A stretch of 64,000 nucleotides of DNA from Ignavibacteriota bacterium (GTDB lineage: Bacteria; Bacteroidota; Ignavibacteria; Ignavibacteriales; Melioribacteraceae), in the NCBI GenBank assembly GCA_016716225.1, contig JADJWT010000001.1, positions 744,001-808,000 on the forward strand. The letters are read 5' to 3'. Positions 46,433 through 55,209 of the stretch are shown piece by piece; within the stretch, counting starts at the first letter, position 1, and each line of letters opens with the position of its first letter. A program made the position numbers and the translations under genes. A model generated the notes under the pieces. That model was not told where the DNA came from and ran no database searches. It saw nothing but the letters and a program-made list of their open reading frames with translations.

Positions 46433-49078
46433 ATGCGAAAATTAGTTAGTAATAAATTTGTGTTGTTTTACCTAATTTATATATATACTTCTCTAATATT
46501 TCCTTCTCAAGAATCTTCGGAAATTATTCTTTTCACAATTAGTCCCAATATCCATCTAAATTATGGATGCAATTATCCCATTACATATGAAATAAAAATA
46601 CCTGCAAACAGTTCTAATTTAATTGTTTATAAGAAAAATACATCTTTGGAAAATTGGTTTAGATTAGAAGTGAAAAAATCGAATGATTTTTTTAATGGAA
46701 TTGAAGCTGTTAGATTTGACTATAAAAATAATATTGCTTTTGTATCCGTTAATTTTCAAAATTACTCTGATTCAATTTTTATTAAAATTTGTGACAATCA
46801 GAACAATATTTTAAGAATAAAGTACCTCGGCACATCTAGATATTACGATAATCGAAATGCTGTAGTAGTCACTACTGCAGATGATTATTCAGGTGCCTCG
46901 GCAGGTTTTAACAAAGCATTTAAACTTTTTAGAGAAAGAAATCTATGGCTATCTTGTGCCGTTATTACAAGTAGATTAAGTAAATCAGAATGGATAAATT
47001 TACAAAAGGAAATTGATTTGGGAAAAATTGAAATTAATTCTCATAGTTCGTCACACATTTACCCTTATGCAGATAATTACTATGAAGTTGTAAATTCAAA
47101 AAATGATATAATAAATAATTTGAATTTACCATTAACATATAAAAACGGCAATCTTGAATATGTTTATTCTTACGTCTATCCTTTTGGAACATGGGGAAAA
47201 AATATTGATTTATTAGCAGGGGCAAATAATTACATAGTATGTCGTACGGTTCTTGAAAATGAAATTGATTTTTCAAATTGGAATAAAGATTTTAATATGT
47301 ATAACAGAGTAGGTGTAGTTTATGAAGTTGGGCCAGTAAATATGGGAGTCTCAGGTATTTCTGACATAAATATTCTAAAAAAAACATTTAACAATGTTAT
47401 TTCAAAAAATGGAATATATCATTTTTCCATTCATCCGAATAATGTAGAGTCAACTGGAGATTACGAGAAATCATATTTTACTGAACATCTAGATTTTATT
47501 AGTAACAAAAATTATTTATGGTATGTAGGATTTGGACACCTATATTTATATCATTTACTTACTGAAAACGTTTTTCAATCTGCTTTGACCTCTGTACCAA
47601 GTATCAATTCACTTTCGGTAAATACTTCCACCCAAACTGTTTCTGCTATTTCTGGAAATACCAATTTCACAATTACATCAAATGTAAGTTGGAAAGCAGA
47701 AAGCAATTCCAGTTGGTTAACAGTTTCTCCTTCTTCTGGAAATAATAATGGAACTATTACCGCTAGTTTTTCTGAAAACACTAACTCTTCTCCAAGAAAT
47801 GCTATTATTACTGTTTCAGGCGGTGGTATTTCTAAAACTATTTCCATTACTCAAAATGGTAAACCTTCTTCGGGCGGTGAAACTGGTAATTATATAAATA
47901 TTCCTGAAACTTTATCCTTAGGAAGAGATGCCGGTTCTACTACTGTTAATGTTAATTCTAATATTACTTGGACCGTTAAAGATAATACCGGTTCTGTTGG
48001 TGGATGGATTAGTAAATCTCCTAAATCTCTTACCGGTAACGGGACTATTACTGTACGTTACTTAGCTAACAATACTGGTAAAGACAGAATAGGTCAGCTT
48101 ATTTTTTCTGGTAGTGGTATTACAAAAACTATTAACGTTTTTCAATCTGCTTCGACCTCTGTACCAAGTATCAATTCACTTTCGGTAAATACTTCCACCC
48201 AAACTGTTTCTGCTATTTCTGGAAATACCAATTTCACAATTACATCAAATGTAAGTTGGAAAGCAGAAAGCAATTCCAGTTGGTTAACAGTTTCTCCTTC
48301 TTCTGGAAATAATAATGGAACTATTACCGCTAGTTTTTCTGAAAACACTAACTCTTCTCCAAGAAATGCTATTATTACTGTTTCAGGCGGTGGTATTTCT
48401 AAAACTATTTCCATTACTCAAAATGGTAAACCTTCTTCGGGCGGTGAAACTGGTAATTATATAAATATTCCTGAAACTTTATCCTTAGGAAGAGATGCCG
48501 GTTCTACTACTGTTAATGTTAATTCTAATATTACTTGGACCGTTAAAGATAATACCGGTTCTGTTGGTGGATGGATTAGTAAATCTCCTAAATCTCTTAC
48601 CGGTAACGGGACTATTACTGTACGTTACTTAGCTAACAATACCGGTAAAGACAGAATAGGTCAGCTTATTTTTTCTGGTAGTGGTATTACAAAAACTATT
48701 AATGTTTTTCAATCTGCTTCGACTAATATGCTTTCCAAAGTAGAAATTAACAATGATAATCAATTTGGTTTTTATGAAACCGATGTAATGCCAATAATTG
48801 ATCATTATGAACTATTTCAAAACTACCCAAATCCTTTTAACCCAACTACAACAATTAAATATTCTATTCCGTCAAGCGTGCAAAGTGAAAAGTCAAACGT
48901 AAAACTAATTATTTATGATGTTTTGGGTAAGGAGATTGAAACTTTAGTCAACGAAAACAAATCCCCCGGTAATTATGAAGTGAATTTTAATGCTTCTAAT
49001 TTTGCTGCGGGAGTTTATTATTATCAACTAAAAACCGGTGATTTTGTTAAAACTAAAAAAATGATTTTGCTTAAATAA
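46433..49078 (+). CDS. Secreted NodB-type deacetylase-like protein with two BACON modules and T9SS tail
   Basis: An 881-residue protein with a signal peptide (about 1-24). An Ig-like N-terminal domain (about 30-130) is followed by a NodB-type domain (about 145-370): motif 1 TADDYSG, motif 2 NSHSSSH (H-x3-H), motif 3 YPFGTWG and a late FSIHPN. These metal-binding residues are intact, so polysaccharide N- or O-deacetylase activity is plausible. Two tandem 189-residue modules (about 380-757) carry SNVSWKAESNSSWLTVSP, as in BACON carbohydrate-binding domains. The T9SS tail begins LFQNYPNPFNPTTT. The modules are almost identical to those of the preceding gene. GGAGA precedes the ATG. Confidence 0.82.
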   Translation: MRKLVSNKFVLFYLIYIYTSLIFPSQESSEIILFTISPNIHLNYGCNYPITYEIKIPANSSNLIVYKKNTSLENWFRLEVKKSNDFFNGIEAVRFDYKNNIAFVSVNFQNYSDSIFIKICDNQNNILRIKYLGTSRYYDNRNAVVVTTADDYSGASAGFNKAFKLFRERNLWLSCAVITSRLSKSEWINLQKEIDLGKIEINSHSSSHIYPYADNYYEVVNSKNDIINNLNLPLTYKNGNLEYVYSYVYPFGTWGKNIDLLAGANNYIVCRTVLENEIDFSNWNKDFNMYNRVGVVYEVGPVNMGVSGISDINILKKTFNNVISKNGIYHFSIHPNNVESTGDYEKSYFTEHLDFISNKNYLWYVGFGHLYLYHLLTENVFQSALTSVPSINSLSVNTSTQTVSAISGNTNFTITSNVSWKAESNSSWLTVSPSSGNNNGTITASFSENTNSSPRNAIITVSGGGISKTISITQNGKPSSGGETGNYINIPETLSLGRDAGSTTVNVNSNITWTVKDNTGSVGGWISKSPKSLTGNGTITVRYLANNTGKDRIGQLIFSGSGITKTINVFQSASTSVPSINSLSVNTSTQTVSAISGNTNFTITSNVSWKAESNSSWLTVSPSSGNNNGTITASFSENTNSSPRNAIITVSGGGISKTISITQNGKPSSGGETGNYINIPETLSLGRDAGSTTVNVNSNITWTVKDNTGSVGGWISKSPKSLTGNGTITVRYLANNTGKDRIGQLIFSGSGITKTINVFQSASTNMLSKVEINNDNQFGFYETDVMPIIDHYELFQNYPNPFNPTTTIKYSIPSSVQSEKSNVKLIIYDVLGKEIETLVNENKSPGNYEVNFNASNFAAGVYYYQLKTGDFVKTKKMILLK
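47571..48137 (+). repeat. BACON-containing 567-bp module, copy C
   Basis: Exactly 567 bp, 189 codons, in frame. Starts TTTTTCAATCTGCTTTGACC directly after the deacetylase domain. Confidence 0.92.
48138..48704 (+). repeat. BACON-containing 567-bp module, copy D
   Basis: Exactly 567 bp and in tandem with copy C, from which it differs by only a few bases. Confidence 0.92.
48725..49078 (+). repeat. T9SS tail cassette, second copy
   Basis: 354 bp, almost identical to 46021-46374; differs in the last codons (ATGATTTTGCTTAAATAA against ATGGTACTTATGAAATAA). Confidence 0.9.
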
Positions 49079-49125
49079 TTTTAAGTAATAATCTTTTCTT
49101 TAATATTAACTTTAATGGAAGTTTT

Positions 49126-50793
49126 ATGAAAATTTTATATTTGTTAGTCCTAACTAATTTTTATTTTTTACATTCCATAAATGCGCAATCCGTTATATTT
49201 TCTGATTATTCTGATTATAATCTTAGACTTAAAGTTGGATCAACTGAAATAATATCATGGACCAGCAACGGTATTGAAAACATAAATATTGAATACACAA
49301 CAGATGCTGGCAAAACATGGAAGTTAATAATAGAAAATTACAAAGCTGAAAATGGACTTTTTGAATGGATAGTACCCAATACTCCTTCCATATTTTGCCA
49401 ATTAAAAATTTATGATTCTAGCGATTCAAATACATTCCATATTAAACCCGATCTTTCAAGTTATGGAAAGTACCATTACTTTACAATAATAGGAGAAAAT
49501 AAATGGAAGTATATTCAATCAAATACAAATTATAATCTAACCAATATTAATTTTCTTGACAGTTTGAATGGAATAATTTGGGGTAATTCCACATTATTAG
49601 TTACAAACAATGGCGGAATAACTTGGGATATAAAATCGGAATTTTCCGAAAAAAATTTACTAGATGTGATTTTCATTGATGATAAAAAAGGTTTTGCCTA
49701 TAAAAATAATGAGATTTTTAGTACAAATGATGGCGGAGTAAATTGGGGTTCTGTTTACTCTAATTCTGAAATCAGAAATATTAAAAAGTTGACTTTTCAG
49801 AACGGTTTCATTTTTTATATTTCTCATGAGAATAACAATGATTATCTACACTCAAACATATATAAAATAGACGAATTTGGTACCGATAATCTCAAAATAT
49901 TTTCATTTGATTCATTAAAGAAACCGGATGGATCTTATATTTACCCAAATGGAATATATAAATTTGCCTTTATAAACGACAGTACAGGTTATTTAGATTT
50001 TATCTATGAATTTAATGGATTCTATAAAGAACTTTTATTAACATCAGATGGAGGTTTTACATGGCAATTGTCTGGCATACCTGCAACGCCTTCTGATATA
50101 ATTGTTTTAAATAATCTAAATATATATGGGATTTATATAATTTTTGGAAACGAAGGTTATAAAGAATGCGGAATTTATAAATTTGATCAAGATAAAAAAT
50201 TTTCAATACTCTATAGAAAAAATGTTCTATATTATTCTATCATTTTTGAGAAGATACATTTTTATAATAATGAAATTGGGTGGTTGTTAGGAAGTGTTGA
50301 TGGTGAAAGCTGGGATGCTGACCCTATTACTATTTCAAAAAGTTCTGATGGTGGAGTAACATGGGATTTACAATTTTTCGGGAGTATTTATTGTAAAATT
50401 AACAATCTGTACTCATTCGATGGTCAAACATGCTGGGCTGTTGGTGATAGCGGAACAATTTTAAAGTCTAATGATGAAATTACCAATGTTAAAAATGTTG
50501 ATAAAAAATTAATATCTAATTTCACTCTTTACCAAAACTACCCCAACCCATTTAACCCAACTACAACAATTAAATATTCTATTCCGTCAAGCGTGAAAAG
50601 TGAAACGTCGAAAGTGAAACTAATTGTTTATGATGTTTTAGGAAAAGAAATTTCTACGCTCGTAAATGAAAATAAATCTCCCGGTAATTATGAAGTAGTT
50701 TTTGATGGTACTAATCTTTCAAGCGGAATTTACTTTTATAAAATTCAAGCTGGTAAATTTGTTGAAACAAAGAAAATGATTTTAATAAAATAA
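49126..50793 (+). CDS. Secreted BNR/Ycf48-like repeat protein with T9SS tail
   Basis: A 555-residue protein with a signal peptide (about 1-20, ending SINAQ). A Kre9/KNH-like domain (about 28-107; WTSNGIENINIEYTTDAGKT) is also found at the start of the SGNH protein at 7545-10487. The rest is a beta-propeller with repeated Asp-box-like motifs (NNGGITWD, NDGGVNWG, SDGGFTWQ, SDGGVTWD), as in sialidase-type and Ycf48-type propellers. The tail is LYQNYPNPFNPTTTIKYSIP with the sorting domain. No catalytic residues of a sialidase can be picked out, so a binding or structural role is as likely. It follows the deacetylase gene by 47 bp and ends before a strong terminator. Confidence 0.8.
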   Translation: MKILYLLVLTNFYFLHSINAQSVIFSDYSDYNLRLKVGSTEIISWTSNGIENINIEYTTDAGKTWKLIIENYKAENGLFEWIVPNTPSIFCQLKIYDSSDSNTFHIKPDLSSYGKYHYFTIIGENKWKYIQSNTNYNLTNINFLDSLNGIIWGNSTLLVTNNGGITWDIKSEFSEKNLLDVIFIDDKKGFAYKNNEIFSTNDGGVNWGSVYSNSEIRNIKKLTFQNGFIFYISHENNNDYLHSNIYKIDEFGTDNLKIFSFDSLKKPDGSYIYPNGIYKFAFINDSTGYLDFIYEFNGFYKELLLTSDGGFTWQLSGIPATPSDIIVLNNLNIYGIYIIFGNEGYKECGIYKFDQDKKFSILYRKNVLYYSIIFEKIHFYNNEIGWLLGSVDGESWDADPITISKSSDGGVTWDLQFFGSIYCKINNLYSFDGQTCWAVGDSGTILKSNDEITNVKNVDKKLISNFTLYQNYPNPFNPTTTIKYSIPSSVKSETSKVKLIVYDVLGKEISTLVNENKSPGNYEVVFDGTNLSSGIYFYKIQAGKFVETKKMILIK

Positions 50794-50873
50794 AAATTGT
50801 GAAAAAGGGTTAACTTGTAATTGGCACTATCTTGTACTTATCTTGCTCTTTGATTGGCTTATAGAACTTTTTG

Positions 50874-50913
50874 AAAATCAGCATTATTTTAATAAAATTC
50901 TGCTGATTTTTTT
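50874..50913 (+). terminator. Rho-independent terminator of the secreted-protein gene cluster
   Basis: Perfect 10-bp arms AAAATCAGCA (50874-50883) and TGCTGATTTT (50901-50910) with a 17-base loop, followed by more T. It lies between convergent genes; the T run on the plus strand suits the 49126-50793 gene. The minus-strand gene stops within its edge. Confidence 0.85.
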
Positions 50914-51904
50914 AACCTAAAATTTTCTTTTTCAACATTCGTAATTTGTATTCTGCCGGATATGTATAATAAAATTTTGCAAGTTCGCTATTCTTTTTCT
51001 TTAGAGTGTTTAGTGCATTTTTATAAGTTGATTTTTCATCAGCAGAAAAATGCAAATTGCTGGCGGTTTTCATAATTATCATTGCTTTGGCAAGATTTAT
51101 AATTTTTTTATCAATATTTTGCCTAGTTTCTTCTTTAAGCCTGCTCAAATTTTTTAATTTTTCCAGGGTTTCGTTTGTTTGAATATATCCAAAAATATCT
51201 GCAAAGCATCTATCAAGTTCCATTGTTGAGCCTTCTCTAATTCTTCTATCGCAATAACTTTCGTCTTTAATTATAGTTTTTTTTGCGTGCAGAAATAATT
51301 GAAATGCAAATTCTTCGTCTTCAAACCTAATTGATCTGTATTTAATATTATTTTCAATCACAATTGTTTTTTTGAAAATATACAAATACGGTAGTGGTGA
51401 AAACGAACTTATCGGATATAAGATATTAAACGCATCTTCGCCGGTTTTACAAACAGCATTTGTTTTTCGCGAGTATACTGTTGTGTTTTTTATTCTATTT
51501 TTTTCTGTTTCACTTAATTTATAATCTTCATCAATAAGCGGAGTTGCTGAAAATGCAAAAATTTCCAAATCGGGATGTTCTGTTAGAATTTCGTTAAATC
51601 TTTTAAACAATCCCGGTTTAAGTATATCATCGGAATCAAAATAATAAATAAATTCTCCGGTTGAAATTTGTGTCCCAAAATTACGTGCGGGACCTTGTCT
51701 TTGATTTTTTGTGTGATGAATTTTTATTAACGGATTTTCCGAATATATTTCTTCCAAATATTCTCTGGAACCATCTGTTGATCCATCATTTATCAAAATT
51801 ATTTCTTGTACAAACTCTTTTTGTTCAAGAATTGAATCAACACATGCTTTAACATATTTTTTTGTATTATAAACCGGAATTATTACTGAAATTTTTTCAA
51901 TCAT
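50912..51904 (-). CDS. Glycosyltransferase family 2
   Basis: A 330-residue GT-A enzyme. Starts KISVIIPVYNTKKYVKACVD; the nucleotide-binding block is ILINDGSTDGS and the metal-binding DXD is YYFDSDDILK, both intact. The C-terminal 130 residues resemble the helical tail of capsule GT2 enzymes (IKYRSIRFEDEEFAFQLF). It probably transfers one sugar of a surface polymer. It follows the B12-binding radical SAM gene by 82 bp on the same strand. Confidence 0.88.
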   Translation of the reverse strand: MIEKISVIIPVYNTKKYVKACVDSILEQKEFVQEIILINDGSTDGSREYLEEIYSENPLIKIHHTKNQRQGPARNFGTQISTGEFIYYFDSDDILKPGLFKRFNEILTEHPDLEIFAFSATPLIDEDYKLSETEKNRIKNTTVYSRKTNAVCKTGEDAFNILYPISSFSPLPYLYIFKKTIVIENNIKYRSIRFEDEEFAFQLFLHAKKTIIKDESYCDRRIREGSTMELDRCFADIFGYIQTNETLEKLKNLSRLKEETRQNIDKKIINLAKAMIIMKTASNLHFSADEKSTYKNALNTLKKKNSELAKFYYTYPAEYKLRMLKKKILG

Positions 51905-51986
51905 TTATTTTCCATTTTCCTTAAATCTGTATTGAATTGTTGAATTTTTAGATAAATAAGATATTGAATTTAATACTTTTTTCAAG

Positions 51987-53459
51987 TTATATGTTCGATA
52001 TATTTTCAGAATTTTTAAAATCGAATATAGAAGTTCCCAAAGCAGATTTTTTCTTTTTCTCAGAAAATTTATTTAAATAATTTTTCATTTTATTTCTAAT
52101 TCGTTTTGCAAAATGAATTGTAGAATTTTGAACTTTACTGAAGTGTAGTAAAATCCTTAAATAAATTTTTACATTTAACAATGGAAGGAATTTATATTTT
52201 ACTAAAAACTGAAAAATTTCAGAACTTAATTGTATGTCTTCTTTTTTAAATTCCGGAAAATCTATTACTGCTTCATAGCGTTCTTTATATATTTCTTTAT
52301 CAGGCAACCAATTATTCGTTTCACAAACATTTGCTAAATCAGTTGAGGGATAAGGCTGAAAAATTGATGGCTTTCCTTTGGCTCCGACTTCTCTTGCTAA
52401 TTTTACTGTATCAAAGAATAATTTTCTATTTTCTTCCGGAAATCCAACCATAATAAAATCATCGTGAGAGATTTTATACTTATTCACCAAATTAAAAACG
52501 TTTTTAATTTGCTCATTCGTCATTTTTCTATTTAAAACTTTTCTTCTAAATTCTTCATTACCATGCTCAAGCCCAATACCAATATTTTTTGCACCGGCTT
52601 CTTTTAATAATTTTATTATATCTTCATTTACGGTTTCAATCCTTAAGTTACATCTAAACGGATATGAAAAATTTTTCTTATACATTTCAAAAAAAGTGAA
52701 AAACCATTTTTTGTTTAAGGAAATTGTATCATCATCAAAAGTGATTTTATTAAAATTAAATTTTGCTTGATCTATTTTTATTTGTTCAATTGCAAGTTCC
52801 GGATCCATAAATCTATAATATTTATTTTTATTTGGATAAACTGAAGAAAGTGCTTCGTTTGAACAATATGAACATTTAAATGTGCACCCTCTGCTGAAAA
52901 TAAATCTGTTATTTCCATTGCTTATATCAAGAATTTTTTGATAATCTAGTGATTCTTTATCTGGAAATGGTAAAGAATTTAAATTTTCAATAAGTGGTCT
53001 AACAGGATTTTTAATAATTTCATTTTTATATCTAACCCAAAGATTTTTAATTTGAGTAAAATCTGTTTTATTCTGAATTGTGTTTGCCAAATCCAGCATT
53101 GCATATTCACCTTCACCTATTGAAATAGCATCAAGCTCGGGAATTTGAGTTATTGATTCAGGCTGTAATGTTGTATGCGCACCACCGCAAATTAAAAATG
53201 AATTAGAAAAAGTTTTGATTTTTTTTGCTATTTCTTTTAGATAAGGAAATTGCGAGCTTGTTGCAGAAAAACCAATTATTGCTGGATTATCATCTACTAT
53301 ATTATTAAAGAATTTTTCGAGATCATTAAAATCCCAAATTGGAAAATATTTTACATTAAATCCGTTATTCTTTAAAACGGCAGAAATATAGCCGAGTCCA
53401 TAATTATATCCATGAACATAGTGAGAGTTTATTTGTAAATATGTAAGATAAATAAGCAT
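51987..53459 (-). CDS. B12-binding-domain radical SAM protein
   Basis: A 490-residue protein. The N-terminal cobalamin-binding domain has HYVHGYNYGLGYISA, GFSATSSQFPYLK and CGGAHTTLQPE. The radical SAM cluster motif CTFKCSYCSN (C-x3-C-x2-C) follows, with GIGLEHGNEEFRRK and FIMVGFPEENRK. This is the layout of the class B methyltransferase/BchE-like group. Such enzymes methylate or rearrange unactivated carbons. In a glycan locus a sugar- or lipid-modifying role is possible, but nothing in the sequence fixes it. Confidence 0.85.
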   Translation of the reverse strand: MLIYLTYLQINSHYVHGYNYGLGYISAVLKNNGFNVKYFPIWDFNDLEKFFNNIVDDNPAIIGFSATSSQFPYLKEIAKKIKTFSNSFLICGGAHTTLQPESITQIPELDAISIGEGEYAMLDLANTIQNKTDFTQIKNLWVRYKNEIIKNPVRPLIENLNSLPFPDKESLDYQKILDISNGNNRFIFSRGCTFKCSYCSNEALSSVYPNKNKYYRFMDPELAIEQIKIDQAKFNFNKITFDDDTISLNKKWFFTFFEMYKKNFSYPFRCNLRIETVNEDIIKLLKEAGAKNIGIGLEHGNEEFRRKVLNRKMTNEQIKNVFNLVNKYKISHDDFIMVGFPEENRKLFFDTVKLAREVGAKGKPSIFQPYPSTDLANVCETNNWLPDKEIYKERYEAVIDFPEFKKEDIQLSSEIFQFLVKYKFLPLLNVKIYLRILLHFSKVQNSTIHFAKRIRNKMKNYLNKFSEKKKKSALGTSIFDFKNSENISNI

Positions 53460-53869
53460 TTACTATAGCTAATTATTAAAATGTTAATTTATTAAATTTT
53501 ATTTTTATCTCTGTGATTTTAATCAAATTTTCATTCATCAAAATTTTCTGTGCGAAAAAACAGAAATAAAATTCGATTTAATCCTTCTTGGTTTCTCTAT
53601 GCAAATAGTCTGTCCCAAAACAATTACACAATTTTGACTTTTGCTCTACTTCTAATATCACAAATTGAGACACATTCATATTCATATTGATTTTCAGCAC
53701 TAATTGATGATTTTTGTGATCAATATCACTTTGGCATCATAATTGGCAATATGTTGGAAAACAAGATTGGAAATTACAAAATGTAAATAGTTTCAATAAA
53801 TAAAAAGGGCTAACAAGCGGCAACTTGTTAACCCCAAATGCATTAACAAAAGGAATGGGAGTATTTGTA
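53460..53869. other. Intergenic region with a hairpin and a TTGGCAT element
   Basis: About 410 bp without a gene. It holds the TTGGCATCATAATTGGCA element (53731-53748) and a short hairpin (53807-53834: GGGCTAACAAG, loop CGGCAA, CTTGTTAACCC, one mismatch) just before the frameshifted gene. GGGAG 8 bases before the ATG at 53870 is a good ribosome site. Confidence 0.55.
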
Positions 53870-54975
53870 ATGCGGTACAAACTTACCAATTTTTATATAA
53901 ATAAAAAACTAAAATTTTACTTATTTAATGTTCTAAGTATTTTTCTTTTCTCCGGAAATATTTTTGCATCACAGATTTACAAAATGAGTTTGGAGAATTA
54001 TAGAATAGATGGAGATAGTAGTGTAAGTGCGGATGTATATATAGAGAATGTAGGCGAATCATTCGAGTTAACAAGCTATCAATGTGCATTAAGTATAAAT
54101 CAAAGTTTGGATTTATCAAGCCTAAGATTGAAATATGTTGAAGGAAGTTCAGATACTTCGAGAATATCACAAACCCGGAAAGCCATGTAAGTATATTTTC
54201 TTTGTTAGGCGGAAATGAAGAAGAGGAAGAAGAAACAAAAGAAATAGAAAAGATAAACATCATAGGATCGGAAGCATCGGCAATAAGCGGAGAAAAGTTT
54301 ACGGATAAAATGCTGTATGATGGAATAAGCCCGGAGAGTAATGGAGGAGAATATAGTTCGTCATCAGATGGAAGATGGGCAGTGGAAGGATTTCCGCAAT
54401 GGGTTACATTGGATTTGGGCGAAGAGAAAGAAGTAGAAACAATAAAGATAAGTGGATATGGATCAGATGAAGGGATAACCTATGATTGTGAATTTTACAG
54501 AGGAGAATACAGTAATAAGGAACTAATAAAGAAAGAAACAACAGAAAGCGGAAGTTACTGGTCGGAACATGAATTAGGAAGTGTAAAGACAAGATACATA
54601 ACAATAGTAGTAACGGGAAGTGAGGGAAACAGCTGGTGTGATATATGGGAGATGGAAGTATATGGAGTAGATGGAACATCAGAAGTTGGAGAAGAAGAAG
54701 TAATACCGGAAGAATATGGAATAAGTCAGAATTACCCGAATCCGTTTAACCTGAGTACAAAAGTGCAAGTGAAGATGAAAGAAACGGGAAATGCAAGACT
54801 TGATGTATACAATATATTGGGAGAAAGAGTATTATCTGTATTGGATGCAGAACTAAGTGCCGGAATACATGAAATCAATATTGATGGATCTAATCTTGCC
54901 AGTGGTACTTACATATATCAACTAAATATTGATGGTAACTTTTCCCAAATCAAAAAAATGAATCTGATTAAGTGA
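53870..54975 (+). pseudogene. T9SS cargo with discoidin-like domain; frameshifted, likely internally deleted
   Basis: Two frames: the first runs from 53870 to a stop at 54190, the second continues to 54975. The second reads back across the first's end as ENITNPESHVSIFSLLGGN, so one base was lost between 54140 and 54162; repair gives 368 residues. The product has a signal peptide (SIFLFSGNIFAS), the first half of a cohesin-like beta-domain (SYQCALSINQSLDLSSLRLK), an F5/8 type C (discoidin)-like domain (INIIGSEASA...WVTLDLGEEKEVETIKI) and a T9SS tail (SQNYPNPFNLSTKVQVK). The cohesin-like part is much shorter than usual, so an internal deletion is likely. Codon use differs strongly from its neighbours. 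Confidence 0.7.
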
Positions 54976-55209
54976 AAAGTTGAAAAATCAAAAACTTAAT
55001 TACAGTATAATTTTGCATTTTACTTAAATAAAGAAAAATAAATATCTATCGATAATATCCAATCATATATCTCATTTTGATAAAAATTTCATTGTAAATT
55101 CAAAAATGATACTATCTGGTAAAGATTTTGTATTTTTTTGAGCCAAATATTGCTATTTTTTTGGTATAGTTTATGAAACTCAATTATTTCTCAACAAAGT
55201 TAACTTTTA
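54976..55209. other. Spacer upstream of the right-hand polymer operon
   Basis: A 234-bp AT-rich region with no gene and no recognised operator. It should contain the promoter of the plus-strand run that starts at 55210. Confidence 0.4.

Noticed and set aside
44693..48414. Open minus-strand frames repeated over each BACON module (about 90 codons each)
   Set aside because: They recur only because the modules are repeated; they are antisense to a well-supported coding frame and have no start context or known domain.
50829..50850. TTGGCACTATCTTGTA as a sigma-54 promoter
   Set aside because: Spacing between the two elements is one base short and it lies between convergent gene ends, where no promoter is needed.
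53807..53834. Short hairpin GGGCTAACAAG / CTTGTTAACCC resembling an integron attC end
   Set aside because: The ends do not match the RYYYAAC/GTTRRRY core and there are no inner boxes or extrahelical bases; no integrase is present.
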